From Empedobacter stercoris (GTDB lineage Bacteria > Bacteroidota > Bacteroidia > Flavobacteriales > Weeksellaceae), in NCBI RefSeq assembly GCF_025244765.1, contig NZ_CP104209.1, positions 2,734,501 through 2,798,500 of the forward strand: 64,000 nt of DNA, read 5' to 3'. Both the position numbers and the translations under genes were made by a program. Below, one piece after another: positions 26,934-36,532 of the stretch. The notes under the pieces are model-generated. The model did not search any database. It was not told where the DNA came from and was given only the letters and a program-made list of their open reading frames with translations. Numbering within the stretch: the first letter of the stretch is position 1; each line of letters begins with the position of its first letter.

Positions 26934-26981
26934 TTTTATTGATTTTTAATGAAATAAATTGTATATTGGATAGTAAATATT

Positions 26982-27695
26982 ATGAGTATGTTAAAAATTA
27001 AAATATTTTGTTTTTTTGCTTCTTTTTGTTTAGGTGTCAATGCACAACAAAATTTATTAACAGATGGAGTTGATAGAGCTTTAAATGAAAGAATATCCCA
27101 TCAAATAAGTAATATTCAAAATGAAATTGCTTTAAGAAATAAAGGTGAAGTGATAACTCAATATGAAGGTAGCCAGTATTTTAATCCAAATTTTGAGGAT
27201 ATAGAAATAAAAGGTTTTAATTTAGACTTTTCTAAACTTAGATACAATGCTTATTCAGATGAAATGGAATTTGAAAAAGATGGACAGATTTTTAATTTAA
27301 CAAAAGTTCCTGAATTGATGATTTATTTTCCTTTAACTCAATATCAATTTCTTAAATATCCAACTAAAAATGGAAAAATTGAAGGGTATTTAGAAGTTTT
27401 AGTTTATGATAAAGAAAAATATTCTTTATATAAAAGGAATAAAAAGATTATTACTCACGGAGAATTTAAAAATAATGCAAATAAAGCAAATACAAAATTC
27501 TCATTGGTGAATGACAGTGACTTATATTTAATTAGACATAAAGAAGATAATTTTTATGTTTTTCCTACAAATGAAAAACAACTAAATAAGATTTTTAATA
27601 ATCCAAATTTAGTAGAATTTGTAATTAAAAATAATTTAAATTTAAGTTTTGAAAAAGATAAGATAAAACTTGTAGATTACTTGAACAAGCTTTAA
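26982..27695 (+). CDS. Hypothetical secreted protein
   Basis: 237 aa, not recognised. Signal peptide (IKIFCFFASFCLGVNAQ) starting at either the first or third codon (both ATG). The mature part is Lys/Asn-rich with a central beta-rich stretch (FNPNFEDIEIKGFNLDFSK, EMEFEKDGQIFNLTK, GYLEVLVYDKEKYSLYKR) and no cysteines or transmembrane segments. The layout suggests a periplasmic or outer-membrane-associated protein unique to close relatives. It lies between two terminators, so it is a single-gene unit. Confidence 0.7.
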   Translation: MSMLKIKIFCFFASFCLGVNAQQNLLTDGVDRALNERISHQISNIQNEIALRNKGEVITQYEGSQYFNPNFEDIEIKGFNLDFSKLRYNAYSDEMEFEKDGQIFNLTKVPELMIYFPLTQYQFLKYPTKNGKIEGYLEVLVYDKEKYSLYKRNKKIITHGEFKNNANKANTKFSLVNDSDLYLIRHKEDNFYVFPTNEKQLNKIFNNPNLVEFVIKNNLNLSFEKDKIKLVDYLNKL

Positions 27696-27699
27696 GATT

Positions 27700-27753
27700 T
27701 ATATCAAAAACAAAATAGCAAGCCATGTGGCTTGCTATTTTGTTTTTGATATA
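27700..27753. terminator. Long perfect bidirectional terminator hairpin
   Basis: 26-bp perfect arms with a 2-nt loop centred at 27726-27727. Inner core TAGCAAGCCA-TG-TGGCTTGCTA, outer arms AAAACAAAA/TTTTGTTTT. It lies between the hypothetical gene and guaB, which converge. Confidence 0.85.
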
Positions 27754-27765
27754 TGGATAAATCTC

Positions 27766-29226
27766 TTAATTCGAATAATTAGGAGCTTCTTTTGTAATCA
27801 CAACATCATGCGGATGAGATTCATTTAAACCTGCACCTGTGATACGAACAAATTTTCCGTTTTCAATTAAATCTTGAATAGTTGGAGTTCCGCAGTATCC
27901 CATTCCAGCTCGTAAACCACCACATAATTGGTAAACAACTTCTGCAATAGAACCTTTGTGAGGAACACGACCTTCAATACCTTCTGGAACTAATTTTTTC
28001 GCATCGGCTTGGAAATAACGATCTTTAGAACCACGTTTCATTGCAGCTAAAGAACCCATTCCTTGATAGGCTTTGAATTTACGTCCTTGGAAAATAATTT
28101 CTTCTCCTGGTGCTTCATCCGTTCCTGCGAATAAACTTCCTAACATCACCACGTTTGCACCAGCAGCAACTGCTTTTACAATATCACCTGATAATTTGAT
28201 TCCACCATCTCCAATAATTGATACATTTCTTGTTTTTGCATAAGAATGTACATCATGAATAGCAGAAAGTTGAGGTACTCCAACACCAGCTACAACACGT
28301 GTTGTACAAATAGAACCTGGTCCAACACCAACTTTTAAAGCATTTGCACCAGCATCTATTAATGCTTTTGCAGCTTCGGCAGTTACAATGTTTCCACCTA
28401 CGATATCTAATCCAGGAAAAGCATTTCTTACTTCAGCGACTTTACTAATTACACCTGCAGAATGTCCATGTGCAGAATCTAAAGCAACGATGTCAACACC
28501 TTTATTAACCAAGGCTTGAACACGCTCTAACGTATCGGCTCCAACACCAACTCCAGCTCCAACACGTAAACGACCTTTAGAGTCTTTACATGCATTTGGG
28601 AATTCTGTTAAATTGTCAATGTCTTTAATTGTAATTAACCCGACTAATTTATTGTTTTCGTCAACGATTGGTAATTTTTCGATGCGGTAACGAGAAAGAA
28701 TTTCTTTCGCTTTTTTAAGATCAGTATCAATATCAGATGTAACGATATTTTCTTTTGTCATAACATCTTCGACCAATTGATCAAAGTTTTCTTGGTAACG
28801 AATATCACGGTTCGTAATAATACCTACTAACGTTTTGTCGTTTTCCACAACCGGTAATCCAGAGATTTTATATTTCTCCATTAAATTAACAGCATCTTGT
28901 AAAGTGTGGTGACGTGATAATGTGATTGGGTCAGAAATCATACCGTTTTCTGAACGTTTTACCATATCAATTTCATTCGCTTGTTCTTCGATAGACATAT
29001 TTTTATGCACGAAAGATAAACCTCCTTCACGTGCTAATGCTATTGCCAATCTTGCTTCGGATACAGTATCCATCGCAGCAGAAACTATCGGAATGTTAAG
29101 TGTGATATTGTCTGTGAATCTTGTTTGTAGAGATACTTGGTTCGGTAATATCTCTGAGTAGGCTGGCACTAATAACACATCGTCAAAAGTGAAGCCCGTT
29201 TGTAGAATTTTGTCTGTTAAAGGCAT
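27766..29226 (-). CDS. guaB: Inosine-5'-monophosphate dehydrogenase
   Basis: 486 aa from the chosen ATG. It catalyses IMP to XMP, the first step to GMP. The order is catalytic barrel start ([18 protein letters not shown]), two CBS domains (about 90-205), then [17 protein letters not shown] with the catalytic cysteine, and the flap with [15 protein letters not shown] and EGRVPHKG. An in-frame ATG at 29238 lies upstream of the transcription start predicted from the promoter at 29241-29272, so 29226 is preferred. Single gene. Confidence 0.96.
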   Translation of the reverse strand: MPLTDKILQTGFTFDDVLLVPAYSEILPNQVSLQTRFTDNITLNIPIVSAAMDTVSEARLAIALAREGGLSFVHKNMSIEEQANEIDMVKRSENGMISDPITLSRHHTLQDAVNLMEKYKISGLPVVENDKTLVGIITNRDIRYQENFDQLVEDVMTKENIVTSDIDTDLKKAKEILSRYRIEKLPIVDENNKLVGLITIKDIDNLTEFPNACKDSKGRLRVGAGVGVGADTLERVQALVNKGVDIVALDSAHGHSAGVISKVAEVRNAFPGLDIVGGNIVTAEAAKALIDAGANALKVGVGPGSICTTRVVAGVGVPQLSAIHDVHSYAKTRNVSIIGDGGIKLSGDIVKAVAAGANVVMLGSLFAGTDEAPGEEIIFQGRKFKAYQGMGSLAAMKRGSKDRYFQADAKKLVPEGIEGRVPHKGSIAEVVYQLCGGLRAGMGYCGTPTIQDLIENGKFVRITGAGLNESHPHDVVITKEAPNYSN

Positions 29227-29240
29227 TGCTTTTTGCATTG

Positions 29241-29272
29241 CAAATTTAGATGAAAAAAGTTTAGAATCAAAA
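29241..29272 (-). promoter_or_regulatory. Complete Bacteroidota promoter of guaB
   Basis: TTTTG, 19-bp spacer, TAAATTTG on the minus strand, matching the -33/-7 consensus and spacing. Start of transcription is expected near 29234, leaving a leader of only about 8 nt to the ATG at 29226. Confidence 0.75.
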
Positions 29273-29476
29273 CTATTTGATAAAATGTATGATGTTTTTA
29301 ATTGAATTGATGTTTTATTAATATGATCTTTAAAAGAGTAAAAATCCGAAAATCTGTTCAGATACTTTTGAAAAATGTTTATTGCATTAAAGTGATTCTA
29401 ATCAGAATTTAATCTTTTCAATCCTAAACTATATCAAAATTTTATCTTATTTTCGCAAGATAGTTTATTGAATAAG

Positions 29477-32400
29477 ATGGAGATAAATTTCAAAAAATGG
29501 AATAACATCTTAGGTTTAGTTATGTTCTTGATTGCCTCGGTTTTATACCTTTCGACGATGGAACGCTACCTAAGTTTATGGGATTGTGGTGAGTACATTG
29601 TATCATCAGCAAAATTAGGAATTACGCATGCACCAGGTGCAGCTTTGTTTCAAATTGTCGGAGCGGTTTGGTCAGGCTTAGCATTTGGGGATGGCAGTAA
29701 ATATGCAATTTTAATCAACAGTACATCTGCCTTATATAGTGCAGGAACGATTATGTTATTGTTTTGGACGATTACTTATTTTGTTCGAAAAATGTTTGCA
29801 AAAACACAAGATCCAATTAATGTAGATGAAATAGAGATGAGTACTTCTCAAAAAATCATTGCATTAGGAAGTGGTTTAGTTGGTGCAGCAGTTTTTATGT
29901 TTAGCGATACCTTTTGGTTTTCGGCTGTAGAAGGTGAAGTATATGCGATGGCATCCTTCTTTACCGCTTTACTATTTTGGTTGATTACACGATGGGATCA
30001 AGTGGCAGACACGCCTCGAGGTAATAAATGGTTGGTGATTATTTCATTGGTTATTGGATTATCAATTGGTGTTCACTTAATGGCAATGTTAGCAATTCCG
30101 GCAGTTTGTTTCGTTTATTATGCACGAAAATATAAATTTACAGTTAAAAGCTTTTTGTTAGCGAATGTAATTACGTTGGTAATTTTAATCTTTGTTTTCA
30201 AGATTATTTTCCCAGTTGTCATGACATTCTTTGGAAGAACAGAGATTTATGTCGTGAATAATTTAGGAATGCCTTTTAATTCAGGTACAATTATCGCAAC
30301 AATTATTTTAATTGCAGCTTTCTACTTCGCAATCAAATTAACGCAGAAATATGGTTCAGCTTTATTAAATACCATTTCATGGTGTATCATTTTTATGTTG
30401 ATTGGTTTCTCTTGTTGGTTAGTCATTCCAATTCGAGCCAATGCAAATCCACACATGAATTTAAATGATCCTGATACAGCTTTAGGTGTTTTAGATTATT
30501 TTAATCGTGAACAATATGGTACATGGCCAACAATGTATGGTCCAGTTTTTACGGCTCATATTGCAAGTGATGGAATTAAGCGTGATACCAATGGTGCTCC
30601 AGAAAGTTCTGTTCGTAGCTCTGAATATATCAAAGATAAACGCACCGGAAAGTATTTAAAAGTTTCGGATCGATTAGACTATAAATATGAAGATAAATAT
30701 GTGAAATTCTTCCCGAAAATGTTTAGTCCAGATCCAAGTGTGATGGAGAATTATGCAGCTGTTTATGCTTTTCCAAAATTCTCTTTAAATGCACAATATG
30801 CAGGTGATGAAGAAGCACAGCAGATGTATGCACAATTGGTGGAGAAACGTCAAAATAGACAATTAAAAGTTGCAGAGCTTAAGAAATATGGAGAGATTTT
30901 AGATATCGAACCGCCAACATTTGGTGAACAATTTAATTATTTTGTTGATTATCAAATTAATTATATGTTTATCCGTTACTTTATGTGGAATTTCTCTGGT
31001 CGTCAAAACGATTTAGAAGGTAATTTCGAAATTACAAAAGGGAATTGGATTTCAGGTATTCCGTTTATTGATACACCGCGTTTAGGTGATCAATCTAAAT
31101 TACCTGACGAATATATAAATGATGGGACAAATGTTTATTTCATGTTACCATTAATCTTAGGTTTAATCGGTTTATTTACTCAGTTAAATCGAAATTTTGT
31201 CAATTGGTGGGCTTTGTTGTCCTTGTTTATTCTAACAAGTGTCGGAATTATTTTCTATACTTCTGTTAAACCTTTCGAACCCCGTGAACGTGATTATGCT
31301 TTAGTAAGTTGTTTTTATGCGTTTTCAATTTGGGTCGGTTTAGGTGTACAAGGTGTTTATTTATTGATTCAGAAATTGATGAAAAAAGATTTAAAGCCTT
31401 CTTTAGCAATAGGTACAACGGTAGTTTTAGCTGGAATTCCAATTTTAATGGGAGCGCAAAACTGGGATGATCATGATCGTTCAGAGCGTTCTGTGGCTTA
31501 TTCATTAGCGTACAATTATCTTAATCCATTAGATAAAAACGCCATTTTATTTGTGTATGGTGATAACGATACTTATCCACTTTGGGGATTACAAGAGACG
31601 GAGAACTTCCGTGATGATGTAAAAATTGCAAACTTAACGTTAGCAGCGTCTCCTTGGAATTTAGAACAATTGCTACGTAAAACTTACAATGCAGAAGCTC
31701 TTCCAAGTGATTTGCAACCGAAAGATTATCAATCGGGAACAAATGATCAAATTTTTGTGGTAGGAGGTGCTATCAAAAATATTTTTGATCAATTAAATAG
31801 CTTTATCAATCCTGAATCTAATCAAACATTAGAATCCTTGAGTGAAATGCCTATTGATCAAGTTTCAAAATACTTTGTTGACCCAGAAATCGATCCCAAC
31901 CAAGTAATGACAGTTTACAATAGTCTGAAACCGCTACAAAAATATTTGGAAACAGATAGTATGACAGCGAAAGAAGCGATGGATTTTATTTTGAATAATA
32001 AATCACCAGAGAAACAAGCTTTAGCAGATTATTTTGGTTATCCGATTGGTGGTGCAAACTATTTACCTGTTTCAAAAATTGTGGTTCCAGTGAATAAAGA
32101 AAACGCATTGAAATATGGAATTGTAAATCCAAAAGATGCTGATAAAATGGTCGATTCGATCACAATTAATATCAAGTCTTCAAGTTTATTCAAAAACAAT
32201 TTATTATTGTTGTCAATGATGGCAAAATACAATTGGGATCGTCCTATTTATTTCAGTGGAGGTGGAATTTCTGATCCAGAAAATACGTTCTATATGAATG
32301 ATTATTTACTGAATGCAGGGATGAGCTATAAATTAGTTCCGATTTATACACCATTTGGTAAAGGTGGAATTATTGGAGCTTCTGATAACAATATGTTGTT

Positions 32401-33061
32401 AAGAACCTTCAATTCATATAAATGGTCTGGGTACAATAATCCCGATGCATCTTTTAGCTTAACAGAACGTAATTATACATCTTCGTATAGAAATACTGCA
32501 GTTCGTTTAGCAGATGATTTATTGAATGCTGGACGTAAAAAAGAAGCGATTCAAGTATTGGATAAAGTGATGTTAGAAATTCCTGCTTTAGCAAAATATG
32601 ACATTGGTTATGGAGTAAGTAGAATAGCAGGTATTTATTTGAAAGCTGGAGAGGATAAAAAAGCACAAGATTTGTTTGCTCATGTTCGTAAACAAGCCAA
32701 TGCGAAAATCGCCTTCTTCGAGTCACTGCCTTCTGGAAAAGGTTATTCGGTTGGATCTGATTTAGCTTCAGCAAAAAACGATTTGATGATGTCTATTTAC
32801 AACGAAGCTTCTGCTTTAGGAGAAAGAGGTGATAAAGAGAAAGCTCTAAAAGTTTTTGAAACTGCATATAATCCAATCTTGAAAAAGTTCGAAAATTTAT
32901 ATCAAGCAGTTATTGCTGATGGTAAAGTTGACGCTGCAGATCAAGCGAAAATCATGAATCAATTTAATTATTTAGATGAAATGATTGGTGTAGCTGCGGA
33001 AATTGATACCAATTATGCGAAACAACAACAAGACGTTTTGTATAAAATGGTAGGACAATAA
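29477..33061 (+). CDS. DUF2723 (GT117-like) multi-pass membrane protein
   Basis: 1194 aa. The N-terminal DUF2723 region (PF11028) contains the conserved DCGEYIVSSAKLGITHAPGA loop and about eight transmembrane helices; more helices lie near 560-660, and a long soluble C-terminal part ends with TPR-like helices (GRKKEAIQVLDKVML, GEDKKAQDLFAHVRKQA). The family is thought to be a Bacteroidota lipid-linked-sugar glycosyltransferase of the protein O-mannosyltransferase type. A TTG start at 29468 is possible, but the ATG at 29477 is preferred. A near-consensus -7 box, TATTTTCG, lies at 29448-29455. Confidence 0.88.
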   Translation: MEINFKKWNNILGLVMFLIASVLYLSTMERYLSLWDCGEYIVSSAKLGITHAPGAALFQIVGAVWSGLAFGDGSKYAILINSTSALYSAGTIMLLFWTITYFVRKMFAKTQDPINVDEIEMSTSQKIIALGSGLVGAAVFMFSDTFWFSAVEGEVYAMASFFTALLFWLITRWDQVADTPRGNKWLVIISLVIGLSIGVHLMAMLAIPAVCFVYYARKYKFTVKSFLLANVITLVILIFVFKIIFPVVMTFFGRTEIYVVNNLGMPFNSGTIIATIILIAAFYFAIKLTQKYGSALLNTISWCIIFMLIGFSCWLVIPIRANANPHMNLNDPDTALGVLDYFNREQYGTWPTMYGPVFTAHIASDGIKRDTNGAPESSVRSSEYIKDKRTGKYLKVSDRLDYKYEDKYVKFFPKMFSPDPSVMENYAAVYAFPKFSLNAQYAGDEEAQQMYAQLVEKRQNRQLKVAELKKYGEILDIEPPTFGEQFNYFVDYQINYMFIRYFMWNFSGRQNDLEGNFEITKGNWISGIPFIDTPRLGDQSKLPDEYINDGTNVYFMLPLILGLIGLFTQLNRNFVNWWALLSLFILTSVGIIFYTSVKPFEPRERDYALVSCFYAFSIWVGLGVQGVYLLIQKLMKKDLKPSLAIGTTVVLAGIPILMGAQNWDDHDRSERSVAYSLAYNYLNPLDKNAILFVYGDNDTYPLWGLQETENFRDDVKIANLTLAASPWNLEQLLRKTYNAEALPSDLQPKDYQSGTNDQIFVVGGAIKNIFDQLNSFINPESNQTLESLSEMPIDQVSKYFVDPEIDPNQVMTVYNSLKPLQKYLETDSMTAKEAMDFILNNKSPEKQALADYFGYPIGGANYLPVSKIVVPVNKENALKYGIVNPKDADKMVDSITINIKSSSLFKNNLLLLSMMAKYNWDRPIYFSGGGISDPENTFYMNDYLLNAGMSYKLVPIYTPFGKGGIIGASDNNMLLRTFNSYKWSGYNNPDASFSLTERNYTSSYRNTAVRLADDLLNAGRKKEAIQVLDKVMLEIPALAKYDIGYGVSRIAGIYLKAGEDKKAQDLFAHVRKQANAKIAFFESLPSGKGYSVGSDLASAKNDLMMSIYNEASALGERGDKEKALKVFETAYNPILKKFENLYQAVIADGKVDAADQAKIMNQFNYLDEMIGVAAEIDTNYAKQQQDVLYKMVGQ

Positions 33062-33081
33062 GTCAAACTAATATATTTTAT

Positions 33082-33114
33082 AAAAGCTCCAAATGTATTT
33101 TGGAGCTTTTTTTG
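33082..33114 (+). terminator. Terminator after DUF2723 gene
   Basis: AAAAGCTCCAAA-TGTA-TTTTGGAGCTTTT hairpin and T-tract. Confidence 0.85.
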
Positions 33115-33182
33115 TTTAATAATATTTTGATTATGAATGTTTTGTTAATTTTTGCGCTATTTATCAGTTTTAAAATTATCAG

Positions 33183-33199
33183 TTTGGCACATAAATTGA
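33183..33199 (+). promoter_or_regulatory. Sigma-54-like element upstream of barrel protein 1
   Basis: TTTGGCAC-ATAAA-TTGAA: GG and GA dinucleotides separated by exactly 10 bp, as at -24/-12 of sigma-54 promoters (GG-N10-GC), with A instead of C at the last position. It lies 53 bp before the ATG and a nearly identical element precedes the next barrel gene. Confidence 0.5.
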
Positions 33200-33251
33200 A
33201 ATTACACAAATAAGTTTAACAAAATTGTAAATATTTTAAAACATTATAAAA

Positions 33252-33773
33252 ATGAAAAAAGTATTATTAACAGCTGCTTTCGCAGTAGCAGGTATGGTTG
33301 GAGTTTCAGCGCAAACAACAGGAGTAGAAGGTACAGTTCACGTAGGTATTCCAGTAGGAGAGACAGCAGATGTATCTTCATTTAATATCGGAGTAGATTT
33401 AGCTTATTTACATCCTATTGCAAATAACTTTAAATTAGGTGCTAAAGTAGGTTATGATCATTTTATTGGAAAAGAGTATAAAATTAATAATGTAGTTGTA
33501 GCTGAAAAAGATGATGTTGGATTTATTCCATTAGCAGCAACAGCTAAATACGAGTTTGGAAATAATTTATTTGTAGGTGCTGATTTAGGTTATGCTTTCG
33601 CTACAACTGACGGTTATGAAGGAGGTTTATTTTGGCAGCCTAAAATTGGCTATTCTGCTTCAACATGGGATTTATATGCAGGGTATAAAGGAATTTCTGC
33701 TGGTCCAGAAAATAATAACACTGTAGATTGGAAATATAATGCAGTATCTGTTGGTTTTGCTTATAAATTCTAA
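33252..33773 (+). CDS. Small outer-membrane beta-barrel protein
   Basis: 173 aa. Signal peptide 1-20 (VGVSAQ), then alternating strands (FNIGVDLAYLHPI, FKLGAKVGYDHF, LFVGADLGYAFA) and a typical barrel C-terminus, AVSVGFAYKF. About eight strands, the size of OmpA/OmpX/OmpW-type barrels. It may serve as a structural or adhesion barrel; function unknown. Expression may depend on the sigma-54-like element upstream; a terminator follows, so it is not co-transcribed with the next barrel gene. Confidence 0.8.
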   Translation: MKKVLLTAAFAVAGMVGVSAQTTGVEGTVHVGIPVGETADVSSFNIGVDLAYLHPIANNFKLGAKVGYDHFIGKEYKINNVVVAEKDDVGFIPLAATAKYEFGNNLFVGADLGYAFATTDGYEGGLFWQPKIGYSASTWDLYAGYKGISAGPENNNTVDWKYNAVSVGFAYKF

Positions 33774-33794
33774 TAGAAAATAACGTATAATTTA

Positions 33795-33829
33795 TAAAAG
33801 CTATATCGAAAGATGTAGCTTTTTTTTAT
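33795..33829 (+). terminator. Terminator after barrel protein 1
   Basis: AAAAGCTATATC-GAAA-GATGTAGCTTTT stem (one G-T pair) plus T-tract. Confidence 0.8.
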
Positions 33830-33916
33830 TAATATGCTTTTATGAATGTTAAAATTAAATGATTAATATATTTAATATGAGTTAATTAATATTTGTAGTA
33901 CTCTTTTTTAACATTA

Positions 33917-33934
33917 TTTGGCACAAGACTTGAA
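33917..33934 (+). promoter_or_regulatory. Sigma-54-like element upstream of barrel protein 2
   Basis: TTTGGCAC-AAGAC-TTGAA followed by ATTA, the same layout as at 33183. It lies about 41 bp before the ATG of the second barrel gene. Confidence 0.5.
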
Positions 33935-33974
33935 ATTATGCATACATCATAATTAGAACTATAAAATTTAAAAG

Positions 33975-34637
33975 ATGAAAAAAATATTTTTTATTGCTGC
34001 TGCAATGTTAGGAGTTGTTAGTTTGAGCGCACAAGAAAAAACAACATCTGCACAATTTGGTATTAAATCAAGTGTAAATATGTCTTCATTTAATGGAAAA
34101 GATGTGAAAGATAATGATTACAAAGTAGGTTTTAGCGCAGGTCTTTACGGTCATTTTCCATTAACAGAACGTTTTGCAGTTCAACCAGAGGTTAATTTTG
34201 CTCGAATAGGAGGAAAGTTGAAAGATGAAGTAACAGAAGTTGGGAATACAACGGTAAAAACTAAAAATAAAACAACCTTAGATTATATTCAAGTTCCAGT
34301 AATGTTCAAATATTATCCAGGAGCATCGCGTTTCAATGTAGAAGCTGGACCTCAATTTGGATTTAACATGTACGCAAGCAACAAACAGCAAACAAGTATT
34401 TATGCAAACAATACCGTTTACACAACAGAAGGAAAACAAGATATCAAAGATGATATAAAGAATTTTGATTTTGGTGTTAATTTTGGTTTAGGATACAATG
34501 TGACAGATAATATCAATGTTGGAGCAAGATACTACATGGGGTTAACTAAAATAACAGAAAATGTTAACAATGGAACAGCTACTGGAGCAGATGTGAAAAA
34601 TCATTCTTTCTCTTTAGGTGTGGGATATTCGTTCTAA
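33975..34637 (+). CDS. Porin-family outer-membrane beta-barrel protein
   Basis: 220 aa. Signal peptide 1-19 (VVSLSAQE), then the 'outer membrane protein beta-barrel' pattern: FGIKSSVNMSSFNG, VGFSAGLYGHFPLTERFAVQPEVNFA, DYIQVPVMFKYYPG, FNVEAGPQFGFNM, FGVNFGLGYNVTDNINVGARYYMGL, ending HSFSLGVGYSF. Common in Bacteroidota; function unassigned. Not a close copy of the preceding barrel but shares its promoter element type. Confidence 0.85.
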   Translation: MKKIFFIAAAMLGVVSLSAQEKTTSAQFGIKSSVNMSSFNGKDVKDNDYKVGFSAGLYGHFPLTERFAVQPEVNFARIGGKLKDEVTEVGNTTVKTKNKTTLDYIQVPVMFKYYPGASRFNVEAGPQFGFNMYASNKQQTSIYANNTVYTTEGKQDIKDDIKNFDFGVNFGLGYNVTDNINVGARYYMGLTKITENVNNGTATGADVKNHSFSLGVGYSF

Positions 34638-34654
34638 TCGAGAATATTTGTTTA

Positions 34655-34695
34655 AATAAAAAGGATTCTACTTCTGGTAGAATCCTTTTCTTTTT
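34655..34695. terminator. Bidirectional terminator between barrel 2 and ABC permease
   Basis: AAAAAGGATTCTAC-TTCTG-GTAGAATCCTTTT hairpin flanked by A- and T-tracts. Confidence 0.85.
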
Positions 34696-35907
34696 TTATT
34701 CTTTTAACGCAATTTTTTTAATCGATTGGCTTAAGATAATTTTATTTAAGATGAATAAAAAGAAGACGATAATCAATCCAAAACCTATCACTTCCCAAAC
34801 ATGTGAAGATTCAATGGTCATAAATTTCCCAACTTTTTCATTGATGATATTTAAGACGAAATAAACCAACGGTATCGAAATTATATAACTTACCAACATG
34901 AAAATAATCGAAAATTTAAGATAAGGACGAGCCAATTGATTGATGTTGTATCCAATCAAAAATAAATCTTTTGTCTTATGTTTATTCTTTTCAATCATCA
35001 ATTGGAAATTAATAATCATTAACCATATTGCTGCAAAAACAATGATTAGACCAATAAATAGAACCAACGAAAACGCTAATTTTAAATAATAAGTCAATTC
35101 ATTATTTTTCAATTCATCCTTGTTGATATCATAATTATGTTGCTCAAAATAAATGGAAGCATTTTCATCTCCTTGTGATTTAGTTTCGACTACAAGACGA
35201 GATGGTTGTGCTGTTTTTTGCGATGCATAGGTTTGATTCGCCCATTCTAAAAAGTTTTCAGGAACTAAAATAGTGTTAATTTTTGTGGTAAAATCAACAA
35301 TTCGTGCTTGATAGATTTTTTGATTTTCATCTTTACCTATAATCAACTGAAAAGGAATTTTGGTAAACAAACTTTCAGAAACTTGCGGTAATCCTTGACT
35401 TGTTGCAAACCCAAAATTATATAAGTTGAGGTAACTTTTCGGGATAATAATCGGTATAAAATCTTGACCTTCTTGCCATTTCCAATCCGATTGATCAACT
35501 TCTATAAAATCTTTTGGTACAGACTCAAAAAATAAATCAGTTGAAAAACCTCGAATTCCAGCAATTCCACCAACTTGTAATTTTACAGGAAATTGACTGC
35601 TTTTGAAAGTTCCGACTTTTGCAGTAAAATTCTGCGATTTTAGTTCCTCGATTTCGTCTTCATTAAAGCTTGGCTTTTCTCCGGTTAATGTTTGTAAAGA
35701 CGAAATCTTCTTATTCAAAACGATATAATTCGCTTTCCAAACTGAGCTATCTTCACCAAAATTTTTAGCATAATCTAAATAAATTGTTCCAGCCAAAATC
35801 AAGATAAAAAAACCGATAATAGAGAAAAAACAAAAGGTTGTAATTCGTAAGATACTTAGGTTTTTACGAACTAATTTTTCGATTAAATTTTTAGAGTTGA
35901 ATGACAT
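34696..35907 (-). CDS. ABC transporter permease (MacB/FtsX-like)
   Basis: 403 aa. Transmembrane helix at about 21-46, a large extracytoplasmic domain (about 50-270), then three helices near 275-300, 330-355 and 368-395: the four-helix MacB/FtsX topology. It overlaps the end of the ATPase gene by 17 bp. Such exporters act as mechanotransmission systems or extract lipoproteins, rather than classical transport channels. Substrate unknown. Confidence 0.75.
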   Translation of the reverse strand: MSFNSKNLIEKLVRKNLSILRITTFCFFSIIGFFILILAGTIYLDYAKNFGEDSSVWKANYIVLNKKISSLQTLTGEKPSFNEDEIEELKSQNFTAKVGTFKSSQFPVKLQVGGIAGIRGFSTDLFFESVPKDFIEVDQSDWKWQEGQDFIPIIIPKSYLNLYNFGFATSQGLPQVSESLFTKIPFQLIIGKDENQKIYQARIVDFTTKINTILVPENFLEWANQTYASQKTAQPSRLVVETKSQGDENASIYFEQHNYDINKDELKNNELTYYLKLAFSLVLFIGLIIVFAAIWLMIINFQLMIEKNKHKTKDLFLIGYNINQLARPYLKFSIIFMLVSYIISIPLVYFVLNIINEKVGKFMTIESSHVWEVIGFGLIIVFFLFILNKIILSQSIKKIALKE

Positions 35908-36532
35908 TTGAAAGGCGTTTATCGTGAATTTCGTGTAAGCTGGTAAAAATGATTCCAGCCTTATTTTTTGCAGCTTCTTCAGTTACCAAATCAATCAAAA
36001 GTTGTTGATTAACTTCGTCCAAATGACTAAAAGGTTCATCTAAAAGTAAAAAATCAAACGGTTGACAAAGTGCACGAATTACCGCAATTCGCTGACGTTG
36101 ACCATAAGAAAGATGAACAGCTTTTTGATGTAAATGACTTTTTAATCCAACTTTTTCTATCCATTCGATGATTTGATTTTCTGTTCGATGTTGCGTCAAG
36201 ACATTTTTTAATTGAATGTTTTCCATTAAAGTTAATTCTTCAAATAAATGCAAACCTTGAAAAACATAGGCTATTTTTTCGCGTCTAATTTTTGTCCAAT
36301 CATTCAAAGAATAATTCTTAATAGTTTGTCCGTTAAACAAAACTTCTCCATCATAATCTTTCCGATCGCCGTACAAAATATTTATCAACGTTGATTTACC
36401 AACGCCAGAATGCGCAACAATTTGATAAATATTTCCACTAGAAAAAGTATACTCGTTTTTCCAAATCTCAGATTGTTCAAACCCAAATTCCTTGAGTGGA
36501 TGAGGAACAAGTTGACTAATTTTAATTTCCAT
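35891..36532 (-). CDS. ABC transporter ATP-binding protein
   Basis: 213 aa from the ATG at 36532. Walker A AHSGVGKSTL, signature LSYGQRQRIAV (Tyr for the usual Gly), Walker B FLLLDEPFSHLDE and an H-loop histidine in SLHEIHDKR. It is of the MacB/LolD-like class, matching the permease downstream. An earlier in-frame ATG (36574) lies well inside the lipoprotein gene and is not favoured; the chosen start overlaps that gene by 11 bp. Confidence 0.9.
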   Translation of the reverse strand: MEIKISQLVPHPLKEFGFEQSEIWKNEYTFSSGNIYQIVAHSGVGKSTLINILYGDRKDYDGEVLFNGQTIKNYSLNDWTKIRREKIAYVFQGLHLFEELTLMENIQLKNVLTQHRTENQIIEWIEKVGLKSHLHQKAVHLSYGQRQRIAVIRALCQPFDFLLLDEPFSHLDEVNQQLLIDLVTEEAAKNKAGIIFTSLHEIHDKRLSNVIQL

